Shown: in pieces, positions 1 to 6,813 of the stretch | Position numbering within the stretch: the stretch's first letter is position 1 | Layout of the letters: the number at the start of each line of letters is the position of its first letter | Assembly (NCBI GenBank): GCA_045535095.1 | Contig: JAZSKY010000009.1 | Coordinates: 1 to 25,523 of the forward strand | DNA length: 25,523 bases | Direction of reading: 5' to 3' | DNA from: SIG672 sp045535095 | GTDB taxonomy: Bacteria > Bacillota > Clostridia > Oscillospirales > CAG-272 | Notes under the pieces: model-generated | The model's database searches: none | What the model was told of the DNA's origin: nothing | Seen by the model: the letters and a program-made list of their open reading frames with translations, nothing else | Program-made: the position numbers and the translations under genes

Positions 1-1203
1 CGGAAGCTTGGACACAGTTATTCTAAAATAATACACGCATATCTTGCAGATTATAGCTATGAAATGTTCGAGCGCGAGGAAAACGAGATCGAAGATTTCA
101 TAAAAAACGGAGATTTTGATGCGATAAACGTGACCGTCCCCTATAAAAAGACGGTAATAGCATATCTTGACGAGTGCTCGGATATCGCAAAAAGGCTGGG
201 CGCGGTCAATACGGTCGTGCGTAGAGAGGACGGCACTCTTTACGGAGATAATACCGACTTTTACGGCTTTTCGTATATGCTGGACGCGGCAAATATCGAC
301 GTTTCGGGCAAGAAGGCTCTCGTTGTCGGAGCAGGAGGCGCGTCCGCTACCGTTTGCTCGGTGCTTGAGGATAGGGGCGCGAGAGAGGTCGTGGTGCTCA
401 GTAGCTGCACGAACACTCCCGAAAACGCGAAATTACATAGCGACAGCGAGATAATCGTCAACGCATCGCCCGTTGGAATGTACCCCGAAACCGAGTCGTC
501 TCCGATAGATATTTCGCTTTTTGACAGATGCGAAGGCGTTCTCGACCTTGTTTATAATCCTGCGAGAACGAATATTATTTGCGACGCCGAAAAGAAAAAT
601 ATTAAGTGCGAGAGCGGACTTTCAATGCTCGTCGCTCAGGCAAAAAGAGCGTGCGAGATATTCATAGATGCTAAGATCGACGATGCGGTAATTCCCGAAA
701 TTACCGAGAAAATCAAGACATCACATGAAAATATCGTGCTTGTAGGAATGCCGGGGTGCGGAAAAAGCACGCTCGGAAAAATCATCTCCGAAAAGACAGG
801 CAGAGCCTTTTTTGATACCGACTGCGAGATAGAAAAAATTGCAGGAAAGCCGATCCCCGAAATTTTCGCTGAGGACGGCGAGGACTTTTTCAGAGACCTT
901 GAGTCAAGAGCTTTGAGAGAGCTCACAAGGACGTCGGGCGCGGTTATCGCAACGGGCGGCGGCGCGGTCAAGAGAGAGGAAAATTATCTTCCTCTTCACA
1001 GAAACGGAAAAATAGTCTTTTTAAATCGCGATATAAACGCGCTCGATACGTCGGGACGTCCCCTTTCGCAAAGGGACGGCGTAGAGAAGCTTTTCTGCGA
1101 AAGACTCCCCCTTTACAGAAAATTTGCGGACCTTGAAATAGAGGCTTCCTCTGACGCAGATGAAACCTACGCGCGACTTGCAGAGGCGCTTGGAATTAAA
1201 TGA
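1..1203 (+). CDS. aroE-aroK: Shikimate dehydrogenase / shikimate kinase fusion (5' truncated by window edge)
   Basis: The frame is open from the first base, so the true start lies upstream; an in-frame ATG at 64 is internal, because the conserved AroE block LGHSYSKIIHAY is read before it. AroE reduces 3-dehydroshikimate with NADPH; AroK phosphorylates shikimate. In the AroE part (about 1-700) I see NVTVPYK (catalytic Lys at codon 49 of the fragment), GDNTD (catalytic Asp at codon 86), the Rossmann GAGGAS and a C-terminal MLVAQAK. In the AroK part (about 730-1203) I see the P-loop GMPGCGKST (745-771), DTD, FRDLE, GGGAV, the lid TSGRPLS and ERLPLYR, so all expected kinase residues are present. 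There is no stop and no in-frame ATG, GTG or TTG near the junction, so this is a real fusion. The Rossmann segment after GAGGAS looks shorter than usual and lacks a clear NRT motif. aroQ overlaps the stop region. Confidence 0.93.
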   Translation, partial: RKLGHSYSKIIHAYLADYSYEMFEREENEIEDFIKNGDFDAINVTVPYKKTVIAYLDECSDIAKRLGAVNTVVRREDGTLYGDNTDFYGFSYMLDAANIDVSGKKALVVGAGGASATVCSVLEDRGAREVVVLSSCTNTPENAKLHSDSEIIVNASPVGMYPETESSPIDISLFDRCEGVLDLVYNPARTNIICDAEKKNIKCESGLSMLVAQAKRACEIFIDAKIDDAVIPEITEKIKTSHENIVLVGMPGCGKSTLGKIISEKTGRAFFDTDCEIEKIAGKPIPEIFAEDGEDFFRDLESRALRELTRTSGAVIATGGGAVKREENYLPLHRNGKIVFLNRDINALDTSGRPLSQRDGVEKLFCERLPLYRKFADLEIEASSDADETYARLAEALGIK

Positions 1204-1217
1204 ATTTGGAGAAAAAT

Positions 1218-1649
1218 ATGAAAATACTTTTTGTTAACGGACCAAATCTCAACCTTCTCGGCATAAGAGAGCCTGATATATACGGCAAAAGGACGTACGC
1301 AGACCTCTGCGCCTTTATCGGCGAGTTTTGTGAGGAAATGTCTGTTGAGTGCGAGATATATCAGTCAAATCACGAGGGCGCGATAGTTGATAAAATACAG
1401 GAGGCTTACGGCGTTTTTGACGGAATCGTTATAAATCCTGCCGCATATACGCACACGAGCGTTGCTATTCTCGATGCTCTCAAGGCGGTGTCTGTTCCGA
1501 CTGTCGAGGTACATATTTCGGACGTTGACGAAAGGGAAGAGTTCCGCCGCCATTCGTTCGTTTCGCTCGTTGCAAAGGAGCGCTTTATCGGACTCGGCTT
1601 TGACGGATACAAAAAGGCAGCAGAGTTTTTAAAAGAATATCTCGGATAA
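1218..1649 (+). CDS. aroQ: 3-dehydroquinate dehydratase, type II
   Basis: This 143-residue protein has the usual length of cytosolic type II dehydroquinases, which convert 3-dehydroquinate to 3-dehydroshikimate, the substrate of the AroE domain just upstream. It opens with the family signature VNGPNLNLLGIREPDIYG, whose Tyr22 matches the catalytic tyrosine. QSNHEGAIVDKIQ, INPAAYTHTS and VEVHISD follow, holding the active-site Asn and His. I place the start at 1218 because GGAG (1207-1210) sits 7 nt upstream and the family begins MKIL; an earlier in-frame ATG at 1200 would add six residues and lacks a suitable binding site. The gene lies about 14 bp behind the aroE-aroK stop, so the two are probably co-transcribed. 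A terminator follows directly. Confidence 0.95.
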   Translation: MKILFVNGPNLNLLGIREPDIYGKRTYADLCAFIGEFCEEMSVECEIYQSNHEGAIVDKIQEAYGVFDGIVINPAAYTHTSVAILDALKAVSVPTVEVHISDVDEREEFRRHSFVSLVAKERFIGLGFDGYKKAAEFLKEYLG

Positions 1650-1652
1650 AAC

Positions 1653-1678
1653 AAAAACCACCCCAAAGGGTGGTTTTT
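1653..1678. terminator. Bidirectional intrinsic terminator, aroQ / DUF2974 gene
   Basis: An 11-bp perfect stem (1653-1663 with 1668-1678) surrounds a CAAA loop. A-rich and T-rich ends flank it on both strands. It lies between convergent genes and touches the last base of the minus-strand stop codon, so it can stop transcription both ways. Confidence 0.85.
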
Positions 1679-2781
1679 CAGTCGTTTTCAAGATATTTTT
1701 TGCCTGCGCTGAGGATAGATTCCTTGATGAGGATCGACAGTACGTCGGTCATCGTTTTCTTCTTGTCCTTGTCGAGCTTGTTTATCGCGGCAAGCATCTC
1801 TTTTGCTTTGGTGAGACGGTCAAGCGAGAGGTCGGTGAGCGTTTTCGCCCCCGTTGACTGCAAAATGTCGAAAAAGGTCTCGCAAAATTCTCTGCGCGTC
1901 GCCTGATCGTTGGCGTCAAGCCACTTTTTTATGACCTTTGCGGTCTTTAAATTTTGCTTTGAGCCGTCAGACAGAGTGTCGAATTTGTTGACGTTCACCT
2001 TCCAGTTGAAGGCGTCGTGCTGATAAATTCCCCTCTTTCCCGAGCGGACGGTGATAAGATTTTCGTCGTGCGAAAGGAGAAGTCCGACAACCGAATTTTC
2101 GGGTACGAAGGTGTGTATCCGGTCTCCGAAAGCCTTGTAATTCTCATTTTCGGTCAGCGGACCGAGCAGTCCCGGACCGTCAAAGCAGAAGATCGAGGTT
2201 ATCCTCTCTCGCACCGAAACGCTTGCCGAAAGGGAAGCAAAGGTGGCGAGATTTCCGCCCTTCGAGTGTCCTGCGATCCTTATCGGCACGCTCGGGTTTT
2301 CAAGAGCTATTCTCTCAAGAAAGCGTCCTGCGTCAAGCTGGGCGGGGATAGTGTTGAGATAGCTCATACGGAAGTTTTCCTTCCAGCCGATTATCGAATC
2401 GTCTGTTCCGCGGTACGCGATAAAGAGCGATCTGTCGGGCGTGACGAATGCGCTTGCCGAAAACTGCTTGCCGAGATCGGTGTCGGTGTCGCTTTCAAAC
2501 GCAACGAGCTTTATTCCTGAAAAACGGCGCGTTCTGGACGCATATTTGAATATGACCGGTATTTCCTCGGGGAGAATGAGTCCGAGAGGCTTTACGACTC
2601 TTTTTGCGTCTGCGAAAAAGCCCTTTGCGAGGTCGTCGAGGGTTATTTTGCCCTCGGGAAGGAGTCCCGAAAAGTCAAGATATGAGATCTCGCTGAGTAT
2701 CAGCGCGTCTATTTCGTTTAGCGGAGAGGCGGAGAAATCGAGGTCGCCGCGCCACTTGAGATAATCAAAAAGATTTGCCAA
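1678..2781 (-). CDS. DUF2974 (Mbeg1-like) family alpha/beta hydrolase
   Basis: The 367-residue protein carries the lipase-like nucleophile elbow GHSKGG (Ser173) preceded by an IAYRGTD segment (about 121-127), which in this fold sits near the oxyanion hole. The N-terminal 'NLFDYLKWRGDLDF' and the overall length fit the DUF2974/Mbeg1-like family common in gut Firmicutes. No signal peptide or membrane segment is visible, so it is probably cytosolic; the substrate is unknown. The start is TTG at 2781: an upstream ATG is followed at once by a stop, and a GGAAG-type binding site lies about 9 nt upstream, inside the end of the GNAT gene. The 5-bp gap to that gene indicates a two-gene operon. The C-terminal third (about 300-367) is Lys-rich and helical-looking. 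Confidence 0.85.
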   Translation of the reverse strand: MANLFDYLKWRGDLDFSASPLNEIDALILSEISYLDFSGLLPEGKITLDDLAKGFFADAKRVVKPLGLILPEEIPVIFKYASRTRRFSGIKLVAFESDTDTDLGKQFSASAFVTPDRSLFIAYRGTDDSIIGWKENFRMSYLNTIPAQLDAGRFLERIALENPSVPIRIAGHSKGGNLATFASLSASVSVRERITSIFCFDGPGLLGPLTENENYKAFGDRIHTFVPENSVVGLLLSHDENLITVRSGKRGIYQHDAFNWKVNVNKFDTLSDGSKQNLKTAKVIKKWLDANDQATRREFCETFFDILQSTGAKTLTDLSLDRLTKAKEMLAAINKLDKDKKKTMTDVLSILIKESILSAGKKYLEND

Positions 2782-2786
2782 TTAAA

Positions 2787-3305
2787 TCATCTTCCTTCAA
2801 CGAATTTCTGATATGCTATGCGGTGACTTTTGTCCTCGAGATATATCGAGCCGCACCGAACGAAGCCGAGTTTTGACAGCAACTTCTGCATAGGCAGATT
2901 TTCTGTGTGTGTGTCTATTTTAATATTGCCGCATTTTTCAGTAGCGAAGGTAAGGCAGAGCGCTCCGAGTCCCTTTCCTCTGCCGAGTGCTCCAACGCCT
3001 ACGCGGTGTACGACTCCGTAGGGAAGGGCGTTCAGCCAGTCTCCGTCAAAGATTTCGCGGTAGGTGGGATCGTCTGCGTTTTCCTCAAAATAGAAGGCGG
3101 CGAGGATATTTTCTCCGTCTGTGGCAACGTATCCGCCACCGTTTTCCGAAAGATCTTCCTTCACTGTATCGACGGGAGGGTAAAAGTCGCCCCATTGATC
3201 GGGATTTCCGCTCTTTCGCATAAAGTCGCGCGCCTCCGAATATATTTGCATGACCGCGTCAAAATCGCCTGCGGTCGCCTTTCTTATATATATATGCTCG
3301 CTCAC
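2787..3305 (-). CDS. GNAT-family N-acetyltransferase
   Basis: This 172-residue protein has the one-domain GNAT plan. It opens with IRKATAGDFDAVMQIY (beta1-alpha1). HRVGVGALGRGKGLGALCL (about residues 100-118) is motif A, with the acetyl-CoA pyrophosphate loop RGKGLG. The C-terminal MQKLLSKLGFVRCGSIY is motif B. It would acetylate a small molecule or protein amine; the acceptor cannot be told from sequence. Translation starts at GTG (3305) with GGGAGGT (minus strand, 3316-3322) 10 nt upstream. It is the first gene of the unit with the DUF2974 hydrolase, whose ribosome binding site overlaps its 3' end, suggesting translational coupling. A promoter is visible at 3343-3371. Confidence 0.88.
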   Translation of the reverse strand: MSEHIYIRKATAGDFDAVMQIYSEARDFMRKSGNPDQWGDFYPPVDTVKEDLSENGGGYVATDGENILAAFYFEENADDPTYREIFDGDWLNALPYGVVHRVGVGALGRGKGLGALCLTFATEKCGNIKIDTHTENLPMQKLLSKLGFVRCGSIYLEDKSHRIAYQKFVEGR

Positions 3306-3342
3306 AGCCTTTTACACCTCCCGTAAAGCTTCCGTTTTTTGA

Positions 3343-3371
3343 ATTATAGCACAGAGAGTGTGTAAAATCAA
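3343..3371 (-). promoter_or_regulatory. Promoter of the GNAT-hydrolase unit
   Basis: On the minus strand, -35 TTGATT (3366-3371) and -10 TATAAT (3343-3348) are separated by 17 bp, with TGC directly before the -10 (extended -10). It lies about 40 bp upstream of the GTG start. Confidence 0.75.
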
Positions 3372-3414
3372 TAAGCAAAAGGCAAAAGTTTTGTTAAAGC
3401 ACTTTAAATTTACC

Positions 3415-3443
3415 TTGACATTTGTCGAGCGCTATGCTATAAT
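3415..3443 (+). promoter_or_regulatory. Consensus promoter of tRNA-Leu
   Basis: TTGACA (3415-3420), 17 bp, TGC then TATAAT (3438-3443): a perfect sigma-A promoter with an extended -10. It ends 15 bp before the tRNA. The two elements sit inside a perfect 10-bp inverted repeat (3411-3420 and 3443-3452). Confidence 0.9.
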
Positions 3444-3458
3444 GTCAAGGTAAAACAC

Positions 3459-3542
3459 GCCGGCGTGGCGAAATTGGCAGACGCAAGGGACTTAAAATCC
3501 CTCGGTGGAAACACCGTACCGGTTCGACCCCGGTCGCCGGCA
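3459..3542 (+). tRNA. tRNA-Leu (anticodon UAA)
   Basis: An 84-nt class II tRNA. The acceptor stem is 3459-3465 with 3535-3541, and the discriminator is A3542. The anticodon stem is 3486-3490 with 3498-3502, with loop CTTAAAA and anticodon TAA (3493-3495). The long variable arm is CGGTG-GAAA-CACCG (3503-3516). The T arm is 3518-3522 with 3530-3534 around TTCGACC. No CCA is encoded, so it must be added after transcription. It stands alone, with its own promoter and terminator. Confidence 0.97.
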
Positions 3543-3546
3543 TAGA

Positions 3547-3575
3547 AAAAACCACTTCATCTCGAAGTGGTTTTT
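3547..3575. terminator. Bidirectional terminator, tRNA-Leu / glycyl-radical activase
   Basis: A 12-bp stem (3547-3558 with 3564-3575) around ATCTC, with T-rich sequence on the exit side of either strand. It serves the tRNA and the minus-strand gene ending at 3578. Confidence 0.85.
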
Positions 3576-3577
3576 CT

Positions 3578-4483
3578 TTATGCCTTTTTAACGGGGACTT
3601 TTGTTTTTTCGGAAATTGATTTTATCCACTCCTGCACAGTCTTTTCCTCAGGGAATGTAAGATGTGAAAGGGGATATTCCTTGCCGAGCATTTCCGACTT
3701 TCCGCTGCCGAGCGGATGATATGGCTCTACGTTTATTTCGATAATATTGTCAAGAGAATTTGCTATCTCGGCTATTTTCTCAAAATGATCGTCTCTGTCG
3801 TTGAGGCTTGGAATAATAGGACAGCGAAGTACCGTTTTTGCGCCGAGAGAGTCTATGTATCTGAGATTTTCAAGGATTTTCTCGTTAGACACACCCGTAT
3901 ATTCCTTGTGTCGCACAGGATCTGTCTCCTTGCAGTCGAAAAGGAAAATGTCAACGAAGGGAACAAGCTCGCAAAGTCGCTCGCACCTGACTGCTCCGCA
4001 GGTCTCGATGCAGGTGTGGAGTCCCTCCTCCTTCGCAGCGCGAAGAAGGGCAAGAGCGAAGTCGAACTGATAGGTCGGCTCTCCGCCCGACAGAGTCATT
4101 CCTCCGCCCGACGTTTCGTAAAATATCTTGTCGCGCAGTACCTCGGACAGCACCTCGCCGACCGTCTTTTTCTCGCCGACCGTCTCGAGTGCGCCGGTTA
4201 CGCAAGCCTTTGAGCAGGATCCGCAGGCGTCACACGACTCGCGCAGATAGGTGTGGGTGTTTTCGTCAAAGAGATGTCCGCCGTGAGGACAAGCCGTCTC
4301 GCAGGCGCGACAGCCGAGACATTTTTGGGGGCTGAAAAATATTTCCGCGCTTGCCGATTTTGATTCGGGGTTGTGACACCACAGACAGTCAAGAGGACAA
4401 CCCTTCATAAATACGGTCGTGCGTATGCCCGGCCCGTCGTTGACCGAAAATCTCTGAATATTGAATACGTATCCCGTTTCCAC
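3578..4483 (-). CDS. Glycyl-radical enzyme activating protein (radical SAM, two extra 4Fe-4S clusters)
   Basis: The protein would use S-adenosylmethionine and a 4Fe-4S cluster to place the glycyl radical on a partner enzyme. The radical SAM motif CPLDCLWC (Cys29, 33, 36) follows NDGPGIRTTVFMKG. A ferredoxin-like insert carries CLGCRACETACP (Cys55, 58, 61, 65) and CDACGSCSKAC (Cys84, 87, 90, 94). GGGMTLSGGEP is the SAM-binding GGE region. Pyruvate formate-lyase activase lacks the ferredoxin insert, so this belongs with the longer activases of the glycerol-dehydratase and choline-lyase type; its target is unknown. I choose the GTG at 4483 (301 residues) because AGGAGG lies 8 nt upstream; a longer frame to 4552 would run across that site and the promoter. 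No glycyl-radical enzyme gene is in the window. Confidence 0.9.
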   Translation of the reverse strand: METGYVFNIQRFSVNDGPGIRTTVFMKGCPLDCLWCHNPESKSASAEIFFSPQKCLGCRACETACPHGGHLFDENTHTYLRESCDACGSCSKACVTGALETVGEKKTVGEVLSEVLRDKIFYETSGGGMTLSGGEPTYQFDFALALLRAAKEEGLHTCIETCGAVRCERLCELVPFVDIFLFDCKETDPVRHKEYTGVSNEKILENLRYIDSLGAKTVLRCPIIPSLNDRDDHFEKIAEIANSLDNIIEINVEPYHPLGSGKSEMLGKEYPLSHLTFPEEKTVQEWIKSISEKTKVPVKKA

Positions 4484-4514
4484 GTGGGTATCCTCCTTTT
4501 CTCTTTGTGTGTAG

Positions 4515-4543
4515 ATTATAGCATTATTTTTCCTTCTTGTCAA
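4515..4543 (-). promoter_or_regulatory. Promoter of the glycyl-radical activase
   Basis: On the minus strand, TTGACA (4538-4543), 17 bp, TGC plus TATAAT (4515-4520): perfect consensus with an extended -10, about 32 bp upstream of the chosen GTG start. Confidence 0.85.
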
Positions 4544-4556
4544 TCTCGTCAATAAA

Positions 4557-4587
4557 AAAATCGAAGCACTTTTGGTGCTTCGATTTT
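4557..4587 (-). terminator. Terminator of the M23 lipoprotein gene
   Basis: A 13-bp stem (4557-4569 with 4575-4587) with a 5-nt loop, followed on the minus strand by a run of seven T. It insulates the downstream activase promoter. Confidence 0.85.
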
Positions 4588-4590
4588 ATT

Positions 4591-5991
4591 TTACCACTGT
4601 ACTGCAGGATTTCCCGAAAGGTACTTTCTGGGATTTACGTGAGTGCCGTTTACAATGACCTCGAAATGGAGGTGTGCGCCCGAAACTCGTCCTGTCTTAC
4701 CCATATTACCGATATACTCACCCGCATAAACTCTTTCGCCAACCTCAACTACGGGGCGCCTGTTCATGTGAGCGTAAAGTGTAATGACTCCGTCTCCATG
4801 GTCGATCTTGACGTACCAGCCGTACGAATCGCTCCAGCCCGAGGTGATTACCTCACCTGCCGCTGCCGCAACGATCTTCGGGTTGCCCGCTCTCGAAACG
4901 TCGATTCCCTGATGGTAGGTAGATGCACCTGCAACCGGAGCGGGTCTCTTTCCGTACTCGGAGGTTACCCAGCCGACGGTCGGCCAGGTGAACTTTCCTC
5001 CGTCCCATGTGGTGGACTGCGTTCCGTAAACCGTTACCTCGTCGGTCGGCTCAAGCGTTATCTGAACGCTATCGTCAATTCTTACGGTGTGCGAATAGAC
5101 TCCGTCTATGTAAACGTCCTCGTATTCAACCGTACAAAGACCGTCTTTTCCCTTGATGTGAACGAACTCGGGATCGTCGTCACCGTATTTAAGACCGAAA
5201 TCGGTGTCGGGACGGCGAACGTGTCCGTATGCTACTGCCTCGGTTTCGGTTCTTACTACTCGCTCGGTGGTTACCGTTACGGTAGGAATTACGTCCTCGG
5301 GCATTTCTGCGCCGCTTCCGAAGAGAAGGGCGGAGTCGATGCTTTCTATTATTCCTGCGACGTTGTTGTCAAGACTGTCCATCGTAAGAGAGTTGTTTTT
5401 AATTGAAAGGAATGCGTTTTTAAGATCGCTCGCGGTAACGAGTGTGCTGATCTTTGCATATCCGAGGGTTGCGTAAACGGTGGACTTCTCGTTGCGGTTG
5501 TTATCCTTTTCGGATACGTAGGACGCTATATCCGAAACGACCGACGAGAGACTGTCCTCCTCGGACAGAGGGCAGTGACCGAGCACGTTTCCGTCGAGAT
5601 AAAGTGTGTAGCATTCGCCGTAGAGCGCTTTGGTTTCGCTAAGAAGAATGTTGTACATACTGTCCGAGGACGCAACCTTCGCCGTACGCTCTATCGAAAC
5701 GAGCTTGATGTTAAGGTCGTTTTCGAGCGAGTGAGGATATCCGAGCGTCTCGGTCATGGTCTTTTCGACCTTGACGAGAGCATCGAAATAGCCTTCAAGG
5801 CTTTCGGTGACGAAAATGGTTTTGCCGTCAAGTCTGACCTCGTAAAGAAGCCCGGTGACGATGCCTTCCTCAATATGTAGCGTATCGTCTTCCACCGCTT
5901 TGTCGGTGCAGCCTGCAAGAGCTGCGCCAAGTACGATGGAGACACTTAGCATTAAAAGTAAAGCGCTGAAGATACGTAAGTTTTTCAGCAT
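4591..5991 (-). CDS. Lipoprotein with G5-like domain and M23 metallopeptidase domain
   Basis: Probably a membrane-anchored endopeptidase acting on peptidoglycan cross-bridges or stems. Residues 1-27 form a lipoprotein signal peptide (KNLR, then a hydrophobic core) with lipobox LAGC (Cys28). Residues 45-160 hold two similar 'Y-x-[VL]-x-LDG' segments (near 50 and 128) that look like the repeats often found in clostridial M23 proteins. Residues about 238-325 resemble a G5 domain (TVTTERVV ... DEVTVYG). The M23 (LytM) domain spans about 340-460: HQGID gives zinc ligands His360 and Asp364, YAHM gives His408, and HLHFEV gives His440 and His442, so the active site is complete. AGGAGAGG lies just upstream of the ATG. 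It is divergent from tadA and single-gene, with its own promoter and terminator. Confidence 0.92.
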   Translation of the reverse strand: MLKNLRIFSALLLMLSVSIVLGAALAGCTDKAVEDDTLHIEEGIVTGLLYEVRLDGKTIFVTESLEGYFDALVKVEKTMTETLGYPHSLENDLNIKLVSIERTAKVASSDSMYNILLSETKALYGECYTLYLDGNVLGHCPLSEEDSLSSVVSDIASYVSEKDNNRNEKSTVYATLGYAKISTLVTASDLKNAFLSIKNNSLTMDSLDNNVAGIIESIDSALLFGSGAEMPEDVIPTVTVTTERVVRTETEAVAYGHVRRPDTDFGLKYGDDDPEFVHIKGKDGLCTVEYEDVYIDGVYSHTVRIDDSVQITLEPTDEVTVYGTQSTTWDGGKFTWPTVGWVTSEYGKRPAPVAGASTYHQGIDVSRAGNPKIVAAAAGEVITSGWSDSYGWYVKIDHGDGVITLYAHMNRRPVVEVGERVYAGEYIGNMGKTGRVSGAHLHFEVIVNGTHVNPRKYLSGNPAVQW

Positions 5992-6050
5992 ATATACCTC
6001 TCCTGGTTTGTTTTCGTGTGTTTTTTTATCTGATTTCGTAGGTTTGCAGA

Positions 6051-6073
6051 GATATCGAGAGTAATCCGATATC
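6051..6073. repeat. Inverted repeat in the leader of the M23 gene
   Basis: GATATCG (6051-6057) and CGATATC (6067-6073) are a perfect 7-bp inverted repeat with a 9-nt centre. It lies between the M23 promoter and its ribosome binding site. It could be an operator or an RNA hairpin; nothing in the sequence decides. Confidence 0.45.
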
Positions 6074-6090
6074 AGACCACACGCTCTGTC

Positions 6091-6119
6091 ATTATAGCAC
6101 TTTTATATTAAAATGTCAA
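6091..6119 (-). promoter_or_regulatory. Promoter of the M23 lipoprotein gene
   Basis: On the minus strand, TTGACA (6114-6119), 17 bp, TGC plus TATAAT (6091-6096). This predicts a leader of about 90 nt. Confidence 0.85.
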
Positions 6120-6191
6120 GACTTTTTTCGTTTTTTGTCTTATCGGCGTGAAAAATATCGTTTTTTTGACACGATTTATCTTCCTTTTATA

Positions 6192-6220
6192 TTGAAAATA
6201 TTGCAAAACTGTGGTAAAAT
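6192..6220 (+). promoter_or_regulatory. Promoter of tadA
   Basis: TTGAAA (6192-6197), 17 bp, TGG plus TAAAAT (6215-6220). Transcription would begin near 6227, leaving a short leader before AGGAGA and the ATG. Another TTGACA at 6166 lacks a good -10 at 17 bp. Confidence 0.65.
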
Positions 6221-6260
6221 ATTCACAAAGAGTAAAAAAGTTTCATTTTAGGAGATTTTT

Positions 6261-6776
6261 ATGGATTTCACCACCCTTTCAGATGTGAAGGCGGACACAC
6301 ATATAAATTTTATGAAAAAAGCGCTTGAATATGCCAAAGTCGCGCTTGAGAGCGAGGACGTACCCGTCGGTGCTGTTGTCGTTTGTGACGGCGAGATCGT
6401 TTCGTGGGGATACAACCGCCGCGAGGGCGAGAAGAATGCAACTCTTCACGCAGAGATCGAGGCTATCGACAAGGCGTGCCGAGTCCTCGGAGGGTGGCGA
6501 CTGCACAAATGCGATCTTTACGTCACCCTTGAGCCCTGTCCGATGTGCGCCGGCGCGATAATCAACGCTCGAATCAAAAACGTCTATTTCGGCGCGGGCG
6601 ATCCTAAGTCGGGCGCGTTCGGCGGTCTTTTTGATATGAACGCCTTTGCCCTGAACCATCACCCGAATATTTACAGCGGTCTTTGTGAGGACGAATGCTC
6701 CGCGCTGCTCAGCGAGTTCTTTGAAAAGCTGCGACAGAAGAGAAAAGAAATCGGATACGTCAAGAAAAAATGGTAA
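6261..6776 (+). CDS. tadA: tRNA-specific adenosine deaminase
   Basis: TadA deaminates A34 to inosine in tRNA-Arg(ACG). The zinc/catalytic motifs are intact: HAE (His63, Glu65) and PCPMC (Cys93, Cys96). VPVGAVVV and the substrate-side NARIKNVYFG segment are typical. At 171 residues it is slightly longer than the usual 150-160. The extra length is an N-terminal tail of about 17 residues before FMKKALEYAK. I keep the ATG at 6261 because AGGAGA lies directly upstream, whereas the internal ATG at 6312 has no binding site. It is a single-gene unit, divergent from the M23 gene and convergent with dapB, with a terminator starting inside the stop codon. Confidence 0.94.
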   Translation: MDFTTLSDVKADTHINFMKKALEYAKVALESEDVPVGAVVVCDGEIVSWGYNRREGEKNATLHAEIEAIDKACRVLGGWRLHKCDLYVTLEPCPMCAGAIINARIKNVYFGAGDPKSGAFGGLFDMNAFALNHHPNIYSGLCEDECSALLSEFFEKLRQKRKEIGYVKKKW

Positions 6777-6801
6777 AAGCCGACCCGTTTGGGTCGGCTT
6801 T
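6776..6801. terminator. Terminator between tadA and dapB
   Basis: An 11-bp perfect GC-rich stem (6776-6786 with 6791-6801), loop GTTT, followed on the plus strand by CATTTTTAT. The minus-strand exit has a shorter T run, so it acts mainly for tadA and possibly also for dapB. Confidence 0.88.
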
Positions 6802-6813
6802 CATTTTTATATA

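Noticed and set aside
700..745. Separate aroK gene starting inside the frame
   Set aside because: The ATG at 725 is out of frame, and no in-frame start or ribosome binding site lies at the domain boundary.
4484..4552. Longer N-terminus for the glycyl-radical activase
   Set aside because: It would translate through the promoter and the AGGAGG site; the family begins near the chosen GTG.
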